Assembly (NCBI GenBank): GCA_948474755.1 | Contig: CAOLHI010001282.1 | Location: 62,001-126,000 of the forward strand | Length of the DNA: 64,000 bases | Direction: 5' to 3' | From: Ctenosaura bakeri | Lineage: Eukaryota > Chordata > Lepidosauria > Squamata > Iguanidae | Part shown: piece by piece, positions 25,874 through 38,349 of the stretch | Position numbering within the stretch: position 1 is the first letter of the stretch | Layout: each line of letters opens with the position of its first letter | Position numbers and translations under genes: made by a program | Notes under the pieces: model-generated | What the model saw: only the letters and a program-made list of their open reading frames with translations | Database searches by the model: none | Told to the model about the DNA's origin: nothing

Positions 25874-25939
25874 CCTGGTTAAGTAACCAGGACCAAAGTC
25901 AAACAAACGTTGGGAATTAACTTGAAATTCTCCCAACGT
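25874..25939. other. Two adjacent hairpin-forming inverted repeats
   Basis: CCTGGTT-AAGT-AACCAGG at 25874-25891 has perfect 7-bp arms. ACGTTGGGAATT at 25907-25918 pairs with AATTCTCCCAACGT at 25926-25939 with a two-base bulge. The function is unknown; they lie about 100 bp beyond the Helitron end. Confidence 0.55.
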
Positions 25940-26059
25940 GGCACCCAGTGCGGCGGGGGAGTAATGGGGTCTTTTTTCCCTGGGTGGGCATCCGTCTGGT
26001 TTTGCCCTTTTGTGGCTGTACATGTGAGTTAGTCCGTGTGAACAGAGTACATGCTGGCA

Positions 26060-29000
26060 GTTCTTCAACCATTCATTCAGAAGATATCCATCAATAACAA
26101 TGAACTGCTAAGCAAGGGATTGAATCAATCAGTGAGAAGCACAAAGTGCTCATTTTACCAGTATTTTATTCTACCTTTCTTTTAAAGCAAAAGACAGATA
26201 GTTTTGCAAAAGAGGTTTCACAGCTGCTTCCCGAATTAAAATTCTCAGCACCTATAAACTAAAGTAGCACTTGAAAGCAAGTCACCAAGTGACTTCAGGG
26301 TGTTTTGCCTGAAAACCCAATAAATCCAACAGAATATATGTTTCCCATTTCTCCTCCTCCTCCTTTGTTTTTGTCTTCCATATGGGGAAAAAAAAACACT
26401 GTGAAATCTCAGTATAACTCTGAAAATATTTCAGATCCCATTCACTAAATTTGCTTTGCCAAGACTTCATGAACCAAATGCTGGGCATGGCATTGGCCAC
26501 TGCTTTATTTTATATGAGTGCTCATATAATAGACCAGGACTGGCATTGGTACCTGTCATCTCTGAGAGGACCCACTGATAAAGCTACCTGATCTTCAGTT
26601 TTTATTTTATTTTGATTTAGCCTGCTGGGATGTACATAAATTAAAGGCTCACTAGACACCTGCTCAGAACCCACCAGAAGATGCTTTGACCAGGGCCGCC
26701 TCAAACCTGGAAGCAGCCCTGAATAGAAATCACTGCTAACTAATGCCCCATTAAGCAAAGCACCAGCTTCTTAAACAATGGACAAGAAAAAGTTTCCTCC
26801 AGAGATAGGCCCTTTATCACAGGTGTGTGCATATATGTGTGTGTGAGTGTGCGTGCGTGCGTGTGTGCATACACAGTATATATAAAATTGGCTTCCTTTC
26901 GTTGTAACTAGAAATGTGATATCAAATATTAAAAACATTAAATATATTTCAAGGACCACATGCTTTGTTTCAAAAACCTTTTCATGAAAGCCTGACATCA
27001 CAGTGGACTCTGTTTTTCTCTCACACTGTGTGCCAGAGAAGTCTTGATGCTATAGATCTCTTCCTCTAGACTTTGTGGATGGATCTAATTAAGAATACAA
27101 AATAGAATCCCTTTTTTTTTTTTTAGGTAGGAACTTTTTGTTGTTGCCTTTAACAAGTTGCATTTTTCACTGTAAAATTCTTCACATTTTATTTTAGGAA
27201 ATGAGAATGCTTGGGTTGGGAGGGCTGTAGCATTTTGATCAGTTGGAATTGGAAAGGGAGGGGCTAAAAGGATGATAAAAGGCTAAGTCTACACTTAAAT
27301 GAGACAAAGCAAATACAAAACAGGACACTTGAGTGAAAAATTGTTTTTCTTGTTTGAAGTATTTTCAGATACTTCCAATTATAAGTGTGGTAGAATAAGC
27401 CAAATGTGAAAATATTTTAAATCATCCTGAGTTATTACGTTTTAATCATAAAATATTTAGTCAAGGGAAAAGATGTAATTATATCTCTAGAAATCTGTTA
27501 TAATATCCAAATATTGCAGGCATAGTTGAAGTGCCATCCTATGCCTATTAAGACCTGCTATTTTTAATGAGTGTGAAATGAACTTTCTTTCCCCTGTAAC
27601 TCTAGGAGAAATTAAGAAGACAAGGCCTGGTAAATCAATGATCTGACTTTATTTAGGGAAAGAAATGCATTTCTGTCTCCTACCCTGACAGACCAGAATC
27701 TGCAGAGAATGGGAGCCCTGAGCCACAAGCTCTTACATTCTAATATAGTTTGCCAAGGTTGCCAGGTAATTGCTTCAAAGCACATGTGCTGAGAAAAATT
27801 CCATGAAGCTAACGAATTTGATAGAATCAAAACACCTAGGCTGCTTGTAAGGTAAACAGCCTTTCTCCAATCCTTGCTGCATAACCAATTTCCCAATTTC
27901 TTGGACTCTTAGGGAACAAGATATGTAACTTTCAGAGTGTCCGCTTGTTCTTTTGGAAGCCTCCCCCTAGCCCCAGGATACACAAATAATAGAGATGCAA
28001 CCATTTGTGGGTTAGTGCGTGTGAAGCCATTTTAGGTCTTACTCACATCTTAAGTATCTACACAATTTCAGCTTTAGATATGAGAGAACAAGTTCACTGA
28101 TAAAAATTTAACGTTTAAAATTACCATTGCAGATATAAAAATCCTGTCATTTTAATATATTCCTTTGATTTAATTACTTCGGTTACTTTTGGATTAAAAT
28201 GCATATACACCTGCTTCCCCTACCCCACCCCGCACTTCCTGAGAATGCAAGTGTTGGAGGATTTCTAAGAAACAATTCTGGGTGAATATTTTCCCCAATA
28301 TTTAACCTTCTTGGTTCATGCTCTATTTTGTATATAATGTAATACATATTTTAATAGCATATAGTAAAAACAGTTTGTATTAGTCATTAGTTTCAGTTAA
28401 CATTCACAGTTCTTCATGTACACTTGCATCATGCATACATCAAATTTTCTATCAATTTTTCATACACAGTCCTCTAAATCATATCAGGGAGTAAGCTGAC
28501 AATATACGTATGTGTGTTTAATTATTCACATTGCCTTGGGTTTGTTTTGTTGTTTTCATGTTCTGTGCTTTGTACATATTTTCAAAAATGTACTGAAATT
28601 TCCAGAGTATGAAGAAACAGGGTGTTAGCAAGCAAGATTGTGTTGCCTGAACAAAGGAGGAAAAGAGGTTTTTTGGATTAAATCTTGTTTATGTGTGCAT
28701 TCTTTTCTCTTTTAGCACATTTTAATCAAGACCTAAGCTTGATGACTTCATATAGGGACTCAGAGATTTCATCTGGTGATTAATGCCTTGATAGATGAGG
28801 AGAATTGCCTTTACCTTGAAAAATAATATATCACCTTTTATTTCCAGTGTTGTTTTTTTTACTATATAGCTCTGCAAAATTAACACCAAATATTTAAAAA
28901 ATGGTCATTTATTAATGCTATTTGCAGAATATTGCTTCTGGCAATAATAATCTGAGTTGCAATATTATTACTTTACTTTGAATCATTAGTTTTTAACAGG

Positions 29001-31980
29001 TACTGTACAAGTAAATCTATCAATATAAGACTGTTATTCCCTACTTAATTTTAAAAGCAACTGATTACCAAATGTTATGTTCTAAATGTACAGCTGCAGA
29101 GTTCATAAACTTAAGTCTTCCTGATTACCTGTTTAAATCTAGAAATCTAAAATGGTGAAGGGGGCAGTCTTTAAATAATCTCTCTCTGCATTCCTTTTGG
29201 TAGTACGCAATAAGTATTCTGAGTACGTAGCATTTCCTATCTAAAGTTATCACTCACTGTTTAGATCTGTTTTCATCAGACTTTGCTATGTTCTATACTT
29301 AAGATTTTTCTTTTCTGCTACAGATATAAGTGTATGAAATGCTTCTAATAGTGGTTATTTTTATTTCACTGTTGCCTTGTGCTTGCTGTAGATGAAGTTA
29401 GAATTCATTTCGTTTTTAGGGTGCTTTCCTGTAGTAGTGGGTAGTGTATTGTGGGAAGTGGAACAAGGCAGTGTCCTTCCCATGGCTGTATTGATTTGCC
29501 CTTCAGCTGTTTGCAGTGCATAGAGAACCTAAGGCCTTGTTGTTGATTATCTACACAATGTCTCTGTGAACATTATTGACCCATTGCTGCTTACTGCCTG
29601 TGGCTCTTGATTTTTCACGCCGTCTCCATGACACTCATAATAAAACATACTATCTTATTGTTACTCAGCTCTGGAAAGCAACCGATGTGGTTTTAGTACA
29701 ACTGCTGCATTTCTGGATAACATTTATTATATGTTGGACAGAGACCTGTAGGTGCTTCAAGGCTTTGTGCATTGTGTTAGCTTTGAGCAGATGTCCAAAT
29801 TAAGAACAAAAATGTTGTTTTTGTGGAGGAAGGCTTACATATTGTGCTACTCAAAATGAAAATGAACCCGGTAGTTAGGGCAAGTAATTTCATAATATTG
29901 CTAAATCAACAGTCACTTTTTAAGACCTGAAAAGGCATAGTTCTGGCCTGGTGCTATTTTCAGAATCATAGCCCTTTCAGTGGCAGTGATGAGGAGTTTC
30001 ATGTTTTGTCCTTCACTAATTGGCTGTCAGACTCTGCCTTTAGAAAAGATTTAAAAAAGGTACTTGCCCTCTACTTTATTAAGTAATTTGTGTCTAAAGA
30101 CAATTAACCTGCAATCCTTGCTCTTTAAACAGGAATGATCCCACAGAGGCTTATAGGAATACTTTAGGAATATTTTAGGAGTGTTTTTAAGGGCTTTAAA
30201 CTGTACTTAAGAAATCAGTGAGAGTTGTTTTTTGATGCACACCACTGCAAAAAGTGTTCCAGCCTGTTTCTACAGTGAGATTATCACTCCTTCCATTAAC
30301 AAATTAATTGTTTACAAATGCACTGACAGTTTTTGTTATTCCCATACTTATTGATGTTATAGTAGATAGCCAAATTAGATTTAGGGACCTTTTATATAGA
30401 TATTATCATATCATATCATATATATAATATAATATTAATCTAGTACATACCTCCTAGAACAACATAATGACAACTTTGATACATTCCTTGTCATTTTTTC
30501 AGCATTGTGCTTCAAGCAGGAAAAAAAATACATCATTCTCCTGTAAATGTAAAATACATTGGCTTCCTTTTGAACCATATTCAGGTTTGCAGCCTTCAAG
30601 ACTATCTTCACAAGTAAAAATGGGGAATTGGAAAGTCCATATACTTGTGAAGCTCTCATACAGCTCTCTTGAGGAGCCTTGCAGATCCAAAAGAAGTTGT
30701 AATTATGGGTGGCATCCAACATATATTAAGCTGTTTTAACATGGAGCATTTACATTTTTAGTCAGATTTCTTTAGTCAGATCCAAATGTAATGGCATGCC
30801 ATTGTTAACTTTAAAACTAAAAAAGGAGGAGAGAACTGTACACAAGAGAGGATAGTATAGTATAAGAGTTTGTGGCATGCTCTTAATGGGTTAACTATAT
30901 CATAATGTAAAATTTAGGTTTATTATTCCAATTTAATTCAAGAATTCCAAGGTGTCATTTGCTGTTTGCACTACAGTATATTTGCAACATGTTGTTTCCT
31001 ATGTTGGGGTTGGGGAAGTAGAAACAGAAGTCTTAGTCAGCTGTTACTTTCTTTTCTGAATTCATAGCTTGTTTAGCAATCTAGCAAACTCAATACAAAC
31101 CTTTCTAACAAAAACGATAAGCAGGCAAGTAGAATAAATATGTTAACTTGACATTTGTGAGCGTTTATACTCTTCATGGTAAAACATACTCATTTTTATT
31201 GTTATCCTGCATTTTCCAAAGCATTTATTTGGAATATTTAAGTTCCAAGTCTTGTTGTTAAGGGATTACTAAATACACATTTCCAATATATGTGAACAAA
31301 AAATACATAAGTATAGTCAAATCATAGCAGGTAGCCTGGACTCTACGAAGAACTGTGTCTGCAATGATTTTAACAATTGCACTATCTTGTATTGACCCTG
31401 CAGTATAGTCAGATATTCTTTTAATGTTCACACAAATAGTTCATGAAGCTGTTCCTTGTGCTTCCTGAATAGAGAATGCTGTCTGGAAAGAAGGTGGTAT
31501 ACTGCTTCACTCTTATTTTAAATGGCCAACCCTCAGTTGTGTGTGTGCTGGGCTGCTTCATCTGAGTCATAGTTATCAGGTATTCTAAAGGTTAAACCTT
31601 ATCATCTGCACGCACGCACACACAAAAAAAGGTTGAGGTTTCATCAAAAACTTCCATCCTCACAACCTGTCGGCCACAATTTGATGATTATTATTGATTA
31701 TTTCACAGCCTTTCACTCACTCTCTGCCACTGCGGCCCGCCTTGATATACAGATAGGGCTGCAGTCCAGCTAAAATAAGACTCCATCTTGATAATGGACT
31801 GAGATGAGATATTGTTGTTTGATAAAGATAATTGATGTTTCACTGTGAATTGGAAAGCAGTTCTGAGTGTACCAGACCCATGAGCGTGTTCCATCTGCAA
31901 ATAGGGCAAGTGTTTACAGAATAGAACAAAAGACCTGGACTTTGACAGAGCATGTTCTGTGTGCTTAAAAGCATTTGCTT
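26060..31980. other. Intronic sequence, largely unassigned and AT-rich
   Basis: A TG-rich microsatellite lies at 26823-26873 and several homopolymer runs occur (for example T near 27112). No element boundaries, exon or RNA gene are recognised. Part of 28.3-29.3 kb is notably AT-rich and free of any repeat I know. Confidence 0.45.
26823..26873. repeat. (TG)n/(CGTG)n microsatellite
   Basis: An interrupted GT run with GCGTGC variants. Confidence 0.88.
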
Positions 31981-31989
31981 GTTTTTCAA

Positions 31990-32680
31990 TCTCTAACTGC
32001 ATTTTTGATGCCAGCTACATAAAGTGGGTGTGCCTGATCTTATTCCTGAATGTTCTTCCTTTGTATGCCATATGATTAAATACTGGATTATGAGGACTTA
32101 GCTTTCACCAGAAGAGGCTGCCTTCCAGTGCAGGCAGAATATAACGTTTTCTTAGATTTCTTTTCATAAAGCCATTGACAAAGCCACTGAATAAGTGTGG
32201 GAATTTCCACTCCACATATCAGCTGATGCATTCTTGTATAGCACGTAATTACTGTTAAGTGATTATATGCCTTTTGTTGACCATGTCTGTTTCAGCTGCT
32301 AGATTTAAGTTGATTAAGGTATCGCTCATCTTAGGTGCCGTTCATCCGATATTTTTTTTTTCCAGTCTTGTTATCACCTTCATAACCCCTAATTAAGCAA
32401 TAAGGCTTGACAGAGAGTAGGGTTATCATCAGATAATGACACCCCAAGTGTGTTAGGAGGCACAAGGTTCAGCTGAGTGTGTTTAATCCTCCAGGGGTGT
32501 GATTATCTCATGATAAACATACAGCATCACAGCTCATTGATATTATTGCAGTGTCCTTGCACAACTCTGTGTAAGCACTGATTTGCAACATTTCCTCCAT
32601 CGTTTTAATGTTTTTACTGTGTGTGGATATATGAAAATGCTAATGAGTGAGTCGTCTGGACCTGTACAGTGTTTTTGCAT
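31990..32680. promoter_or_regulatory. Repeat-poor intronic island with clustered GATA motifs (candidate enhancer)
   Basis: I can name no mobile element here and composition is balanced compared with the flanks. Five WGATAR sites lie within 146 bp: TTATCA at 32371 and 32423, AGATAA at 32431, TTATCT at 32503 and TGATAA at 32511. A homeodomain-type TAATTA is close by (CTAATTAAG near 32390). Enhancer function is inference; conservation would have to be tested by alignment. Confidence 0.35.
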
Positions 32681-34039
32681 TGAATTTTGAAAGTCATAGA
32701 ATTAAATTCAAAAGCGGAACCGAAGAAAAACCCAATTTGGCCATAAGCTGAATTAACAGACAAGTTTGAAAAAAATTAAATAATAAAAGCAGTGAGATAT
32801 GCTATACATACTTTCAGCAGTCATCGACTTAATCATCATAACATGAGTTATAACAGTGAAGATAGTAATGAAAGGACAAATGCCTCAAAAAAGTTCCAAA
32901 AATTATTAATTAATTAAACAATAATACATTTTCTATTAATATCATGCCTATCAGTTTACAGTATCATACAGTATCAAGAAGTTCTGTTTTTTTAAAAAAA
33001 ATTGTTACTGTGGCTCATTTTGTGATCAGGATTACTCCTGGAATTGGAATGAATACTTTGATTTCAAAAATGGTATTTGATATATCTTATGTTGTGTGTG
33101 TGGCATATAAATGTGCATACCTGAACTGCAGACAAAGATAAAAAAAGAAATTGATAAATATGTTTTGCAAGAATTCAAACATTACAAGCCTGTAACTTGA
33201 TAAGTCCTGCCGTAAACATTTAACTCATTGCCCAACAAGTCTTAAAATTGATTTGTTTCCATGATCGCTGTGTTTTGTTTACATTATTTGCCACATATTA
33301 AATTAAACTGAAGAATCTGCTCAGACATTCATTCCAGTTCTGACTACTTACACAAAATAAATGTGTGTGCTACTTTTCATGAGAGGTAAAGTACATAACT
33401 GAAATGTTTTGTACTCAAAAATGCCAGATGCTATCACCTCAGCCAAGGAAAAATGAGTTGTCTTAACTCTTGGAATTATGCGAAGTGCATGTAGCCATGG
33501 GTCTGCTTTGCAAAAAGTAGCACAGCAAGTCTCAGATTTGACCTCTTCCTCTTCTGATATAGCCACATGAAAAAGTTTTAAACATTTTTACCACAAACAG
33601 AACTAAAGATCAGATCAAGAAAGTGTCATAATTTCATCAAGGACTTGGAGGGTTACTGAGTATAAAAATTTTATGCAAATCTTAAGTCAAATTTTGCATG
33701 TGCCTGTTTGGCAGCCACTTCCACCTTACTGCTAGTTTAGAGCCTCTATAAACACTATATATACCTAAGTATGAGTTCGCCCCTGTTTAGTCAGAATATG
33801 GTATGGGTATATTTTAACCCTGTGTTGGTGTTATACTAGTTTAATTGTCATGCCTCCCTCCCTGAATCTTGAGAATTGTAGTTAGGTGAGGATATTGAGA
33901 ATTTTGTGAAACAGAAGAGCTGCATGCATACGTACACACTGAATTCTACTGTCCAGAATTGCTTCTGAAGAGAAAATCTACATCTTTAGATTAATTTTAA
34001 TTCAACTTGTTTTAGTCTGCAGTGTAGCTAAAGAATAAT

Positions 34040-36010
34040 GTATCAGGTGAGATCATGGAAATCCAGTCAAACAAACAAAAAAGATTGCAATAACCAAGGC
34101 AAGAAGTGACCAAGGCATGAACTGAGGTCTTAGCAGAGGAGCATAAAGAAACAGTCTGGTTTTGGCAATGTTATGAAGGAAAAATAGCCATGAATTTGCT
34201 ACAGCTTCAATGTTAGGACCAAAAGACAGAGAAGAGTCAAAAGTAATGCAAACACTACATGCTTCCTTCTCAAGATAAACAGGAACATGATTAACACTTA
34301 TGAAGAATGTATATAGTAGAGAAGGTTTTGGAAGACAAACAAGTAGCTCTGTCTTTGCCATGTTAAGTTTTAGGCCATGTTGAACCATCCATGCTGAGAT
34401 AGCTGAAAGACAAGCTTTAATACAACATTCAGTGTCAGAAGAGATTTTTGGTTGGAGAAATATGGTTGAGTATCATCAGCATAAAGATGATACTGAAAAT
34501 CAAACTGATAACGCTTACCTAAAGATAATGTGTAAAGAGAAAACAACCAAGGCCCCCTGAACAGAATCTTATGGAATCCCAACTGGAAAGGGAAAAGAAG
34601 AAGATACATGACTTTCAGCTACCACATTAAATGACCTTCCTGAGAGATAAGATGTGAACCAGCTGAGGACTGAATCAATGAATCCAACAAAAGAACATAT
34701 TCAGCGGTGCCAAAGGATGTAGAAACATCAAGGAAAATAAGGACTGAATATAGGCCTTTTTACTTGGCATGAAGGAGATTATTTGTGATTTTTACAAGAG
34801 CTGTCTCTGAAGAATGCAAAGGGCAAAATCCAGATTGAAAGGACTCTATTACACAATAACAAGAAAAAAGGATTGAGACAATGTACCTAAACAGCATGTT
34901 CAAAACTTTTGAGATGAGAGGAAAGGCTGCAGTGGAACAGGATGATGATTAGAGAAGATGGATCAAATGAAGGCTTCTTAATTGGAGAAACAGTAGCATA
35001 TTGAAACTCAAAAGGAGATGAACCTGTAGAAAGGAACAGATGAATAACATGGAGGAGAGAAGGGAGAAAGGCAAGGGGAACAGTAGATAAGAAATGAGAA
35101 GGAACAGGATCAAGAGAGCAGGTAGAAGGATTCAAAGATATCTACATTTTGGATAGTTCATCTAACAAGATGAAGGGGAGTAGAAAATGTAGAAGAAACA
35201 GACGTTAGATATGTTGGTAATAAGGAAAGTTCAAAAGCAGCAAGATCAGAGTGGATATTTTCCACTGTAGTTTTAAAGAAAATTGCAAAATCATCAACAG
35301 AGAATGATGGGGAGGTGGAGGGGAGGGTTTTAAAAGGGAATTAAAGGTAGAAAAGAGATGCTGTGGGTACCATCCATTAGCATAACTCAATGAAGTATAG
35401 TATTTCTGTTGGCCAAAGAGATAACACAAGAGAAAGAGGAAAGAATAAATCTATAATTTATGTAGTCTGCCCACTCCCTAGTTGTCCTCCACAAACGTTC
35501 AACTGTGCAAGAGCAGGAATGAAGATACAAAGTAAAAGGAAGTTTGGTAGAAGGGACTGTAAGAATTGACAAAGGGGCAGAATGATCAAGAGTTGAAGAT
35601 AACGTTGAGTAAAGAAACAGCTGAATCCAGAGGACCAACAGAATTAAAAGAAGACAGAGAAAGACCAGCTCTTTTAAAAAGGCCTCAGAATTTATAGAAT
35701 GAAACTCACAAAAAGAGAGTACCAACAGAGCACCAACGAGGTGGATTATGAAGAAGATGATGATCAGGCAAAGGAGACTCAGGAACAGAAAAGCAAGAGA
35801 TAGAATAATTCTTAATAGGAATAAGATCACGACAATGGCCAAGGGAGTGTGTAGATGAATCAGAATAAAACTTGATCCTTGAAGAAGAAGTAAAGAAAGA
35901 CAATGTAAGACAGTAGGATCTTTGGAATCATCCACATGAATATTAAAATCAACCATAATAAGAGTGGGAATATCATCCGAGAGAAAGAAAGTCAACCAAG
36001 ACTCAGAGTG
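34040..36010 (-). mobile_element. L2-like LINE, decayed, with endonuclease and reverse transcriptase remnants
   Basis: On the minus strand, broken frames appear in the right order from 36.0 kb down to 34.0 kb. First is an endonuclease end with VDFNIHVDD (35995-35387). Next come an RT palm entry with FQYATVSPIKKP (35135-34887) and a catalytic HLYADDTQPYF (34609-34370). Last is the thumb, starting GLKLNMAKTELLV (34388-34053). The H-YADDTQ and 'KTE' pattern fits the L2 clade better than CR1. At least three frame breaks separate the pieces, so it is a dead copy. The 5' end and the 3' tail are not recognisable. Confidence 0.82.
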
Positions 36011-36029
36011 AGAAATAAAAGTTGAAAAC

Positions 36030-36900
36030 AGGCCAGTAGTTCCAAACTAGTTTAGAAGTAGTTTAGCTTGTTGGTTTCTTATAACATATGAAACTGTTTA
36101 GTACGGGCAGCATTATAACAGAAGTCACTTAGGTGAGAGTTCATAGTTCATAGTTGAGACCAGTTTACAACAAGTAACAGTAATTTTTCATTGCACAGTT
36201 TCATAAATCCAGATATTGTTAACAAATGGCCAACATATTTAAATATCACTGTAGCAAGGTATCACATTTCTTAGGTAATCAAGATATGACAGAAGAGGCT
36301 TGATTTTCTATTTTTTTTTTTTTGAAATGTTGTCAAATGTGTATATAATGTTTTGCTAAAAGGAATTAATGGATGAACCCAGTATTTTACTAATTGTGGC
36401 TAGGTAGTAAGATAGTCGTATCTGGATCCGTTTCAGTCCTGTTTTTAGGTCAAGATCTGGTAGTGAAATGGTTTTGGCTACACTGATTAACAACTTACTC
36501 TGAGTGGAAAGCAGGAGGTGTACAGGGATACCTCAATTAATGAAGTAGATAAGTTCCTCAGCAGTACTTCTTTAACAGAAAATTTGGTACCAGAGGCCGA
36601 AATAACATGGAAAGAATAGGGACAGATTCCTATGCAACAAAAAAGAGCAATTCAACATGTTTTAACAAAGTTTTAAATTCAAAACATTTAATGTGAAATT
36701 TCATTAAATGTGAAATGAAACATTCAGATCAACTAAACCTTTGTATAAGTAAACAAAAATATTTTGAACCTTCTACAGACAACCTGAAGTCTTCTTCCAA
36801 AATGCATCCAGGAGCTTCTCTGTCAGAGGCTTTACTAACTGAAGTATGCCAGTATTACTATGTTTCTCTCCCGGATCTCTTGGTGGCTTTCATTACCATT
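36030..36900. other. Intronic sequence without recognisable features
   Basis: AT-rich with a T run at 36309-36323. Nothing else is supported. Confidence 0.45.
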
Positions 36901-37345
36901 GATTATGGTATCTCAGTGGATGGGTTCTATGGAACTAGAGCAGCAGATATTGTGATATGATTATTCCTTGATTCCTGTTTCAGAAAGTGGCACTGGGCAA
37001 CTTCTTTTCAGCCTCATGGCTGTTAAGCTCTGTGGTGCCACAGGTTTCCATCTTGTCCCCCTGATGTTCAATTTCTATAAAAACATTTTGGTAAGGTCAT
37101 TTGGAGTTTGGAAGCTGGAGGCTATCAATATGCTGATGTCAGTCTGTTCTAATCCTCCTTGTTGTCAGAATCAGCTTGGACTGTGTAGGTGTTGGGTCAG
37201 TGCCTGTATGCTGTAATAGGCTGGATGAAAGCCAATAAACTTGGGTCTGGGGACTAGGCAAGCAGCCTACCTTGGATGATGTTGGACTCTCACTGAAGGA
37301 CCAGGTGTGTAGCTTGGGAATACAGTCTCTCTGCTCCTTCAAAAC
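36900..37345 (+). mobile_element. L2-like LINE fragment (RT catalytic region), decayed
   Basis: A plus-strand frame contains GFHLVPLMFNFYKNILVRSF followed by GVWKLEAINMLMS. This corresponds to an L2-like 'LSPLLFNIYMKPLGEVIRSFGV-YADD' block with many substitutions; the YADD is lost. Downstream come GGCTGGATGAAAGCCAATAA and CACTGAAGGACCAGGTGTG (LKDQV), both in the expected order. A Tigger-like MITE follows immediately. The sequence at 37.9-38.3 kb may be the continuation. Confidence 0.6.
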
Positions 37346-37359
37346 TTTTGTGATGGTTT

Positions 37360-37854
37360 TTGTGCAGAACCCTTGTGAAAGTGGAAAGTGGAAAGTGGAA
37401 AAACTGCAAATAACTCTCCCCACTCTCCCCCTCCCATTCCCTTCCAGGAATCCCCCCTGTTCTCTTGCATTTTGCCACAGTGCAAGTTCTCTAGGGCAAC
37501 ATGCATGGGGATGGGAGGGGGGAGCTCCAGAGGAGAAAAGGAAGCCTTGCATGAGCCTTCCCCCACCACCACCACACACACACACGTCTTTTGCACTTGC
37601 CTCAGCCTGTGTTCTCCACACTGTGGCAAAATGCATGGGAATGGAAAGGGGAATTCCAGAGGAGAGAATGTGTATGTGTGCCTCCTCCTCACTCCCTTGC
37701 CTTTTTCCTAGGCGCCCTTGCCTCCCTTCTCCATGCCCAGCAAAATGCAAGGGAATGGGAGGAAGAGAATGAGGGGGGAGGCACACACACTCGCAAATAA
37801 CTGAATTTGCAAAGGTCAAACCCACAAATGTGGAGGGAGGACTATACTCTTGCA
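37360..37854 (-). mobile_element. Tigger-like MITE, GC-rich interior with internal duplication
   Basis: The right end, CCACAAATGTGGAGGGAGGA, and the left part, CTTGTGAAAGTGGAAAG...AAACTGCAAATAACTCT, match the ends of the element at 59102-59487 in reverse orientation. The left terminal repeat is lost. The interior has a repeated block with CCAGAGGAGA-AA and a GCAAAATGCA-GGGAATGG motif at about 37480-37540, 37620-37680 and 37740-37760. Long frames on both strands here are products of GC-rich, low-complexity sequence and not genes. Confidence 0.6.
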
Positions 37855-37859
37855 TCCAT

Positions 37860-38345
37860 CACTGAAGGCCCCAGATAGACTCCAAAGCTTGAAGTGCCCG
37901 GGGCCAGCCCCGTTGCCTACTGGACAGGGTTAAGTTAGTCATAGTAGAATACCCTGTTCTAACATATTCTAAATTATTGAAAGGCTGGTTTATAAGTTTT
38001 CACTTTAATGTCCCCAAAGAGTTCACAAACAGATACGAAGGTGCCTGTAGCTACAGCTAGTCGAAAATACATCAGCTGGACTGCTGACCACCATAGAGAA
38101 ACGGTATAATGCCACTTTTAAAGGAATTGTACTAGATGCCAGTATGCTTCTCATCCACATTCAACATGCTGGTTATGGCAGTTACAGCCCTGAATGTTTT
38201 GGAAGTGCAACACTTGAAGAAAATCCACCCTGTTTACACTTTCTCAAGGACCAAGGTCTGCTCAAGGACCACTGGTGGGAGCAATATACTTTTTGAGGAT
38301 ATAGAGAGTTGCTGCTCGTCAGTGTAAAAATCACTGCCTAGATAG
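37860..38345 (+). mobile_element. Possible continuation of the interrupted L2-like LINE
   Basis: The block TTCAACATGCTGGTTATGGC, then ACAGCCCTGAATG-TTTGGA, resembles the LINE 3' coding block 'TTCAAAGTGCTGGTT-TGACC-TAAAGCCCTAAA-GG'. It lies in the same orientation as the LINE piece upstream of the MITE. The rest is too diverged to assign. Confidence 0.35.
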
Positions 38346-38349
38346 ATTT

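Noticed and set aside
25936..25960. TGGCACCCAGTGCGG resembles a retroviral tRNA-Lys primer binding site
   Set aside because: Several mismatches, no LTR with TG...CA ends next to it and no gag/pol remnant downstream; it is also part of a hairpin flank.
37139..37855. Long open frames on both strands (up to 238 codons)
   Set aside because: Overlapping long frames on both strands in a GC-rich MITE interior with CA/CCACC runs, low complexity and no recognisable domain.
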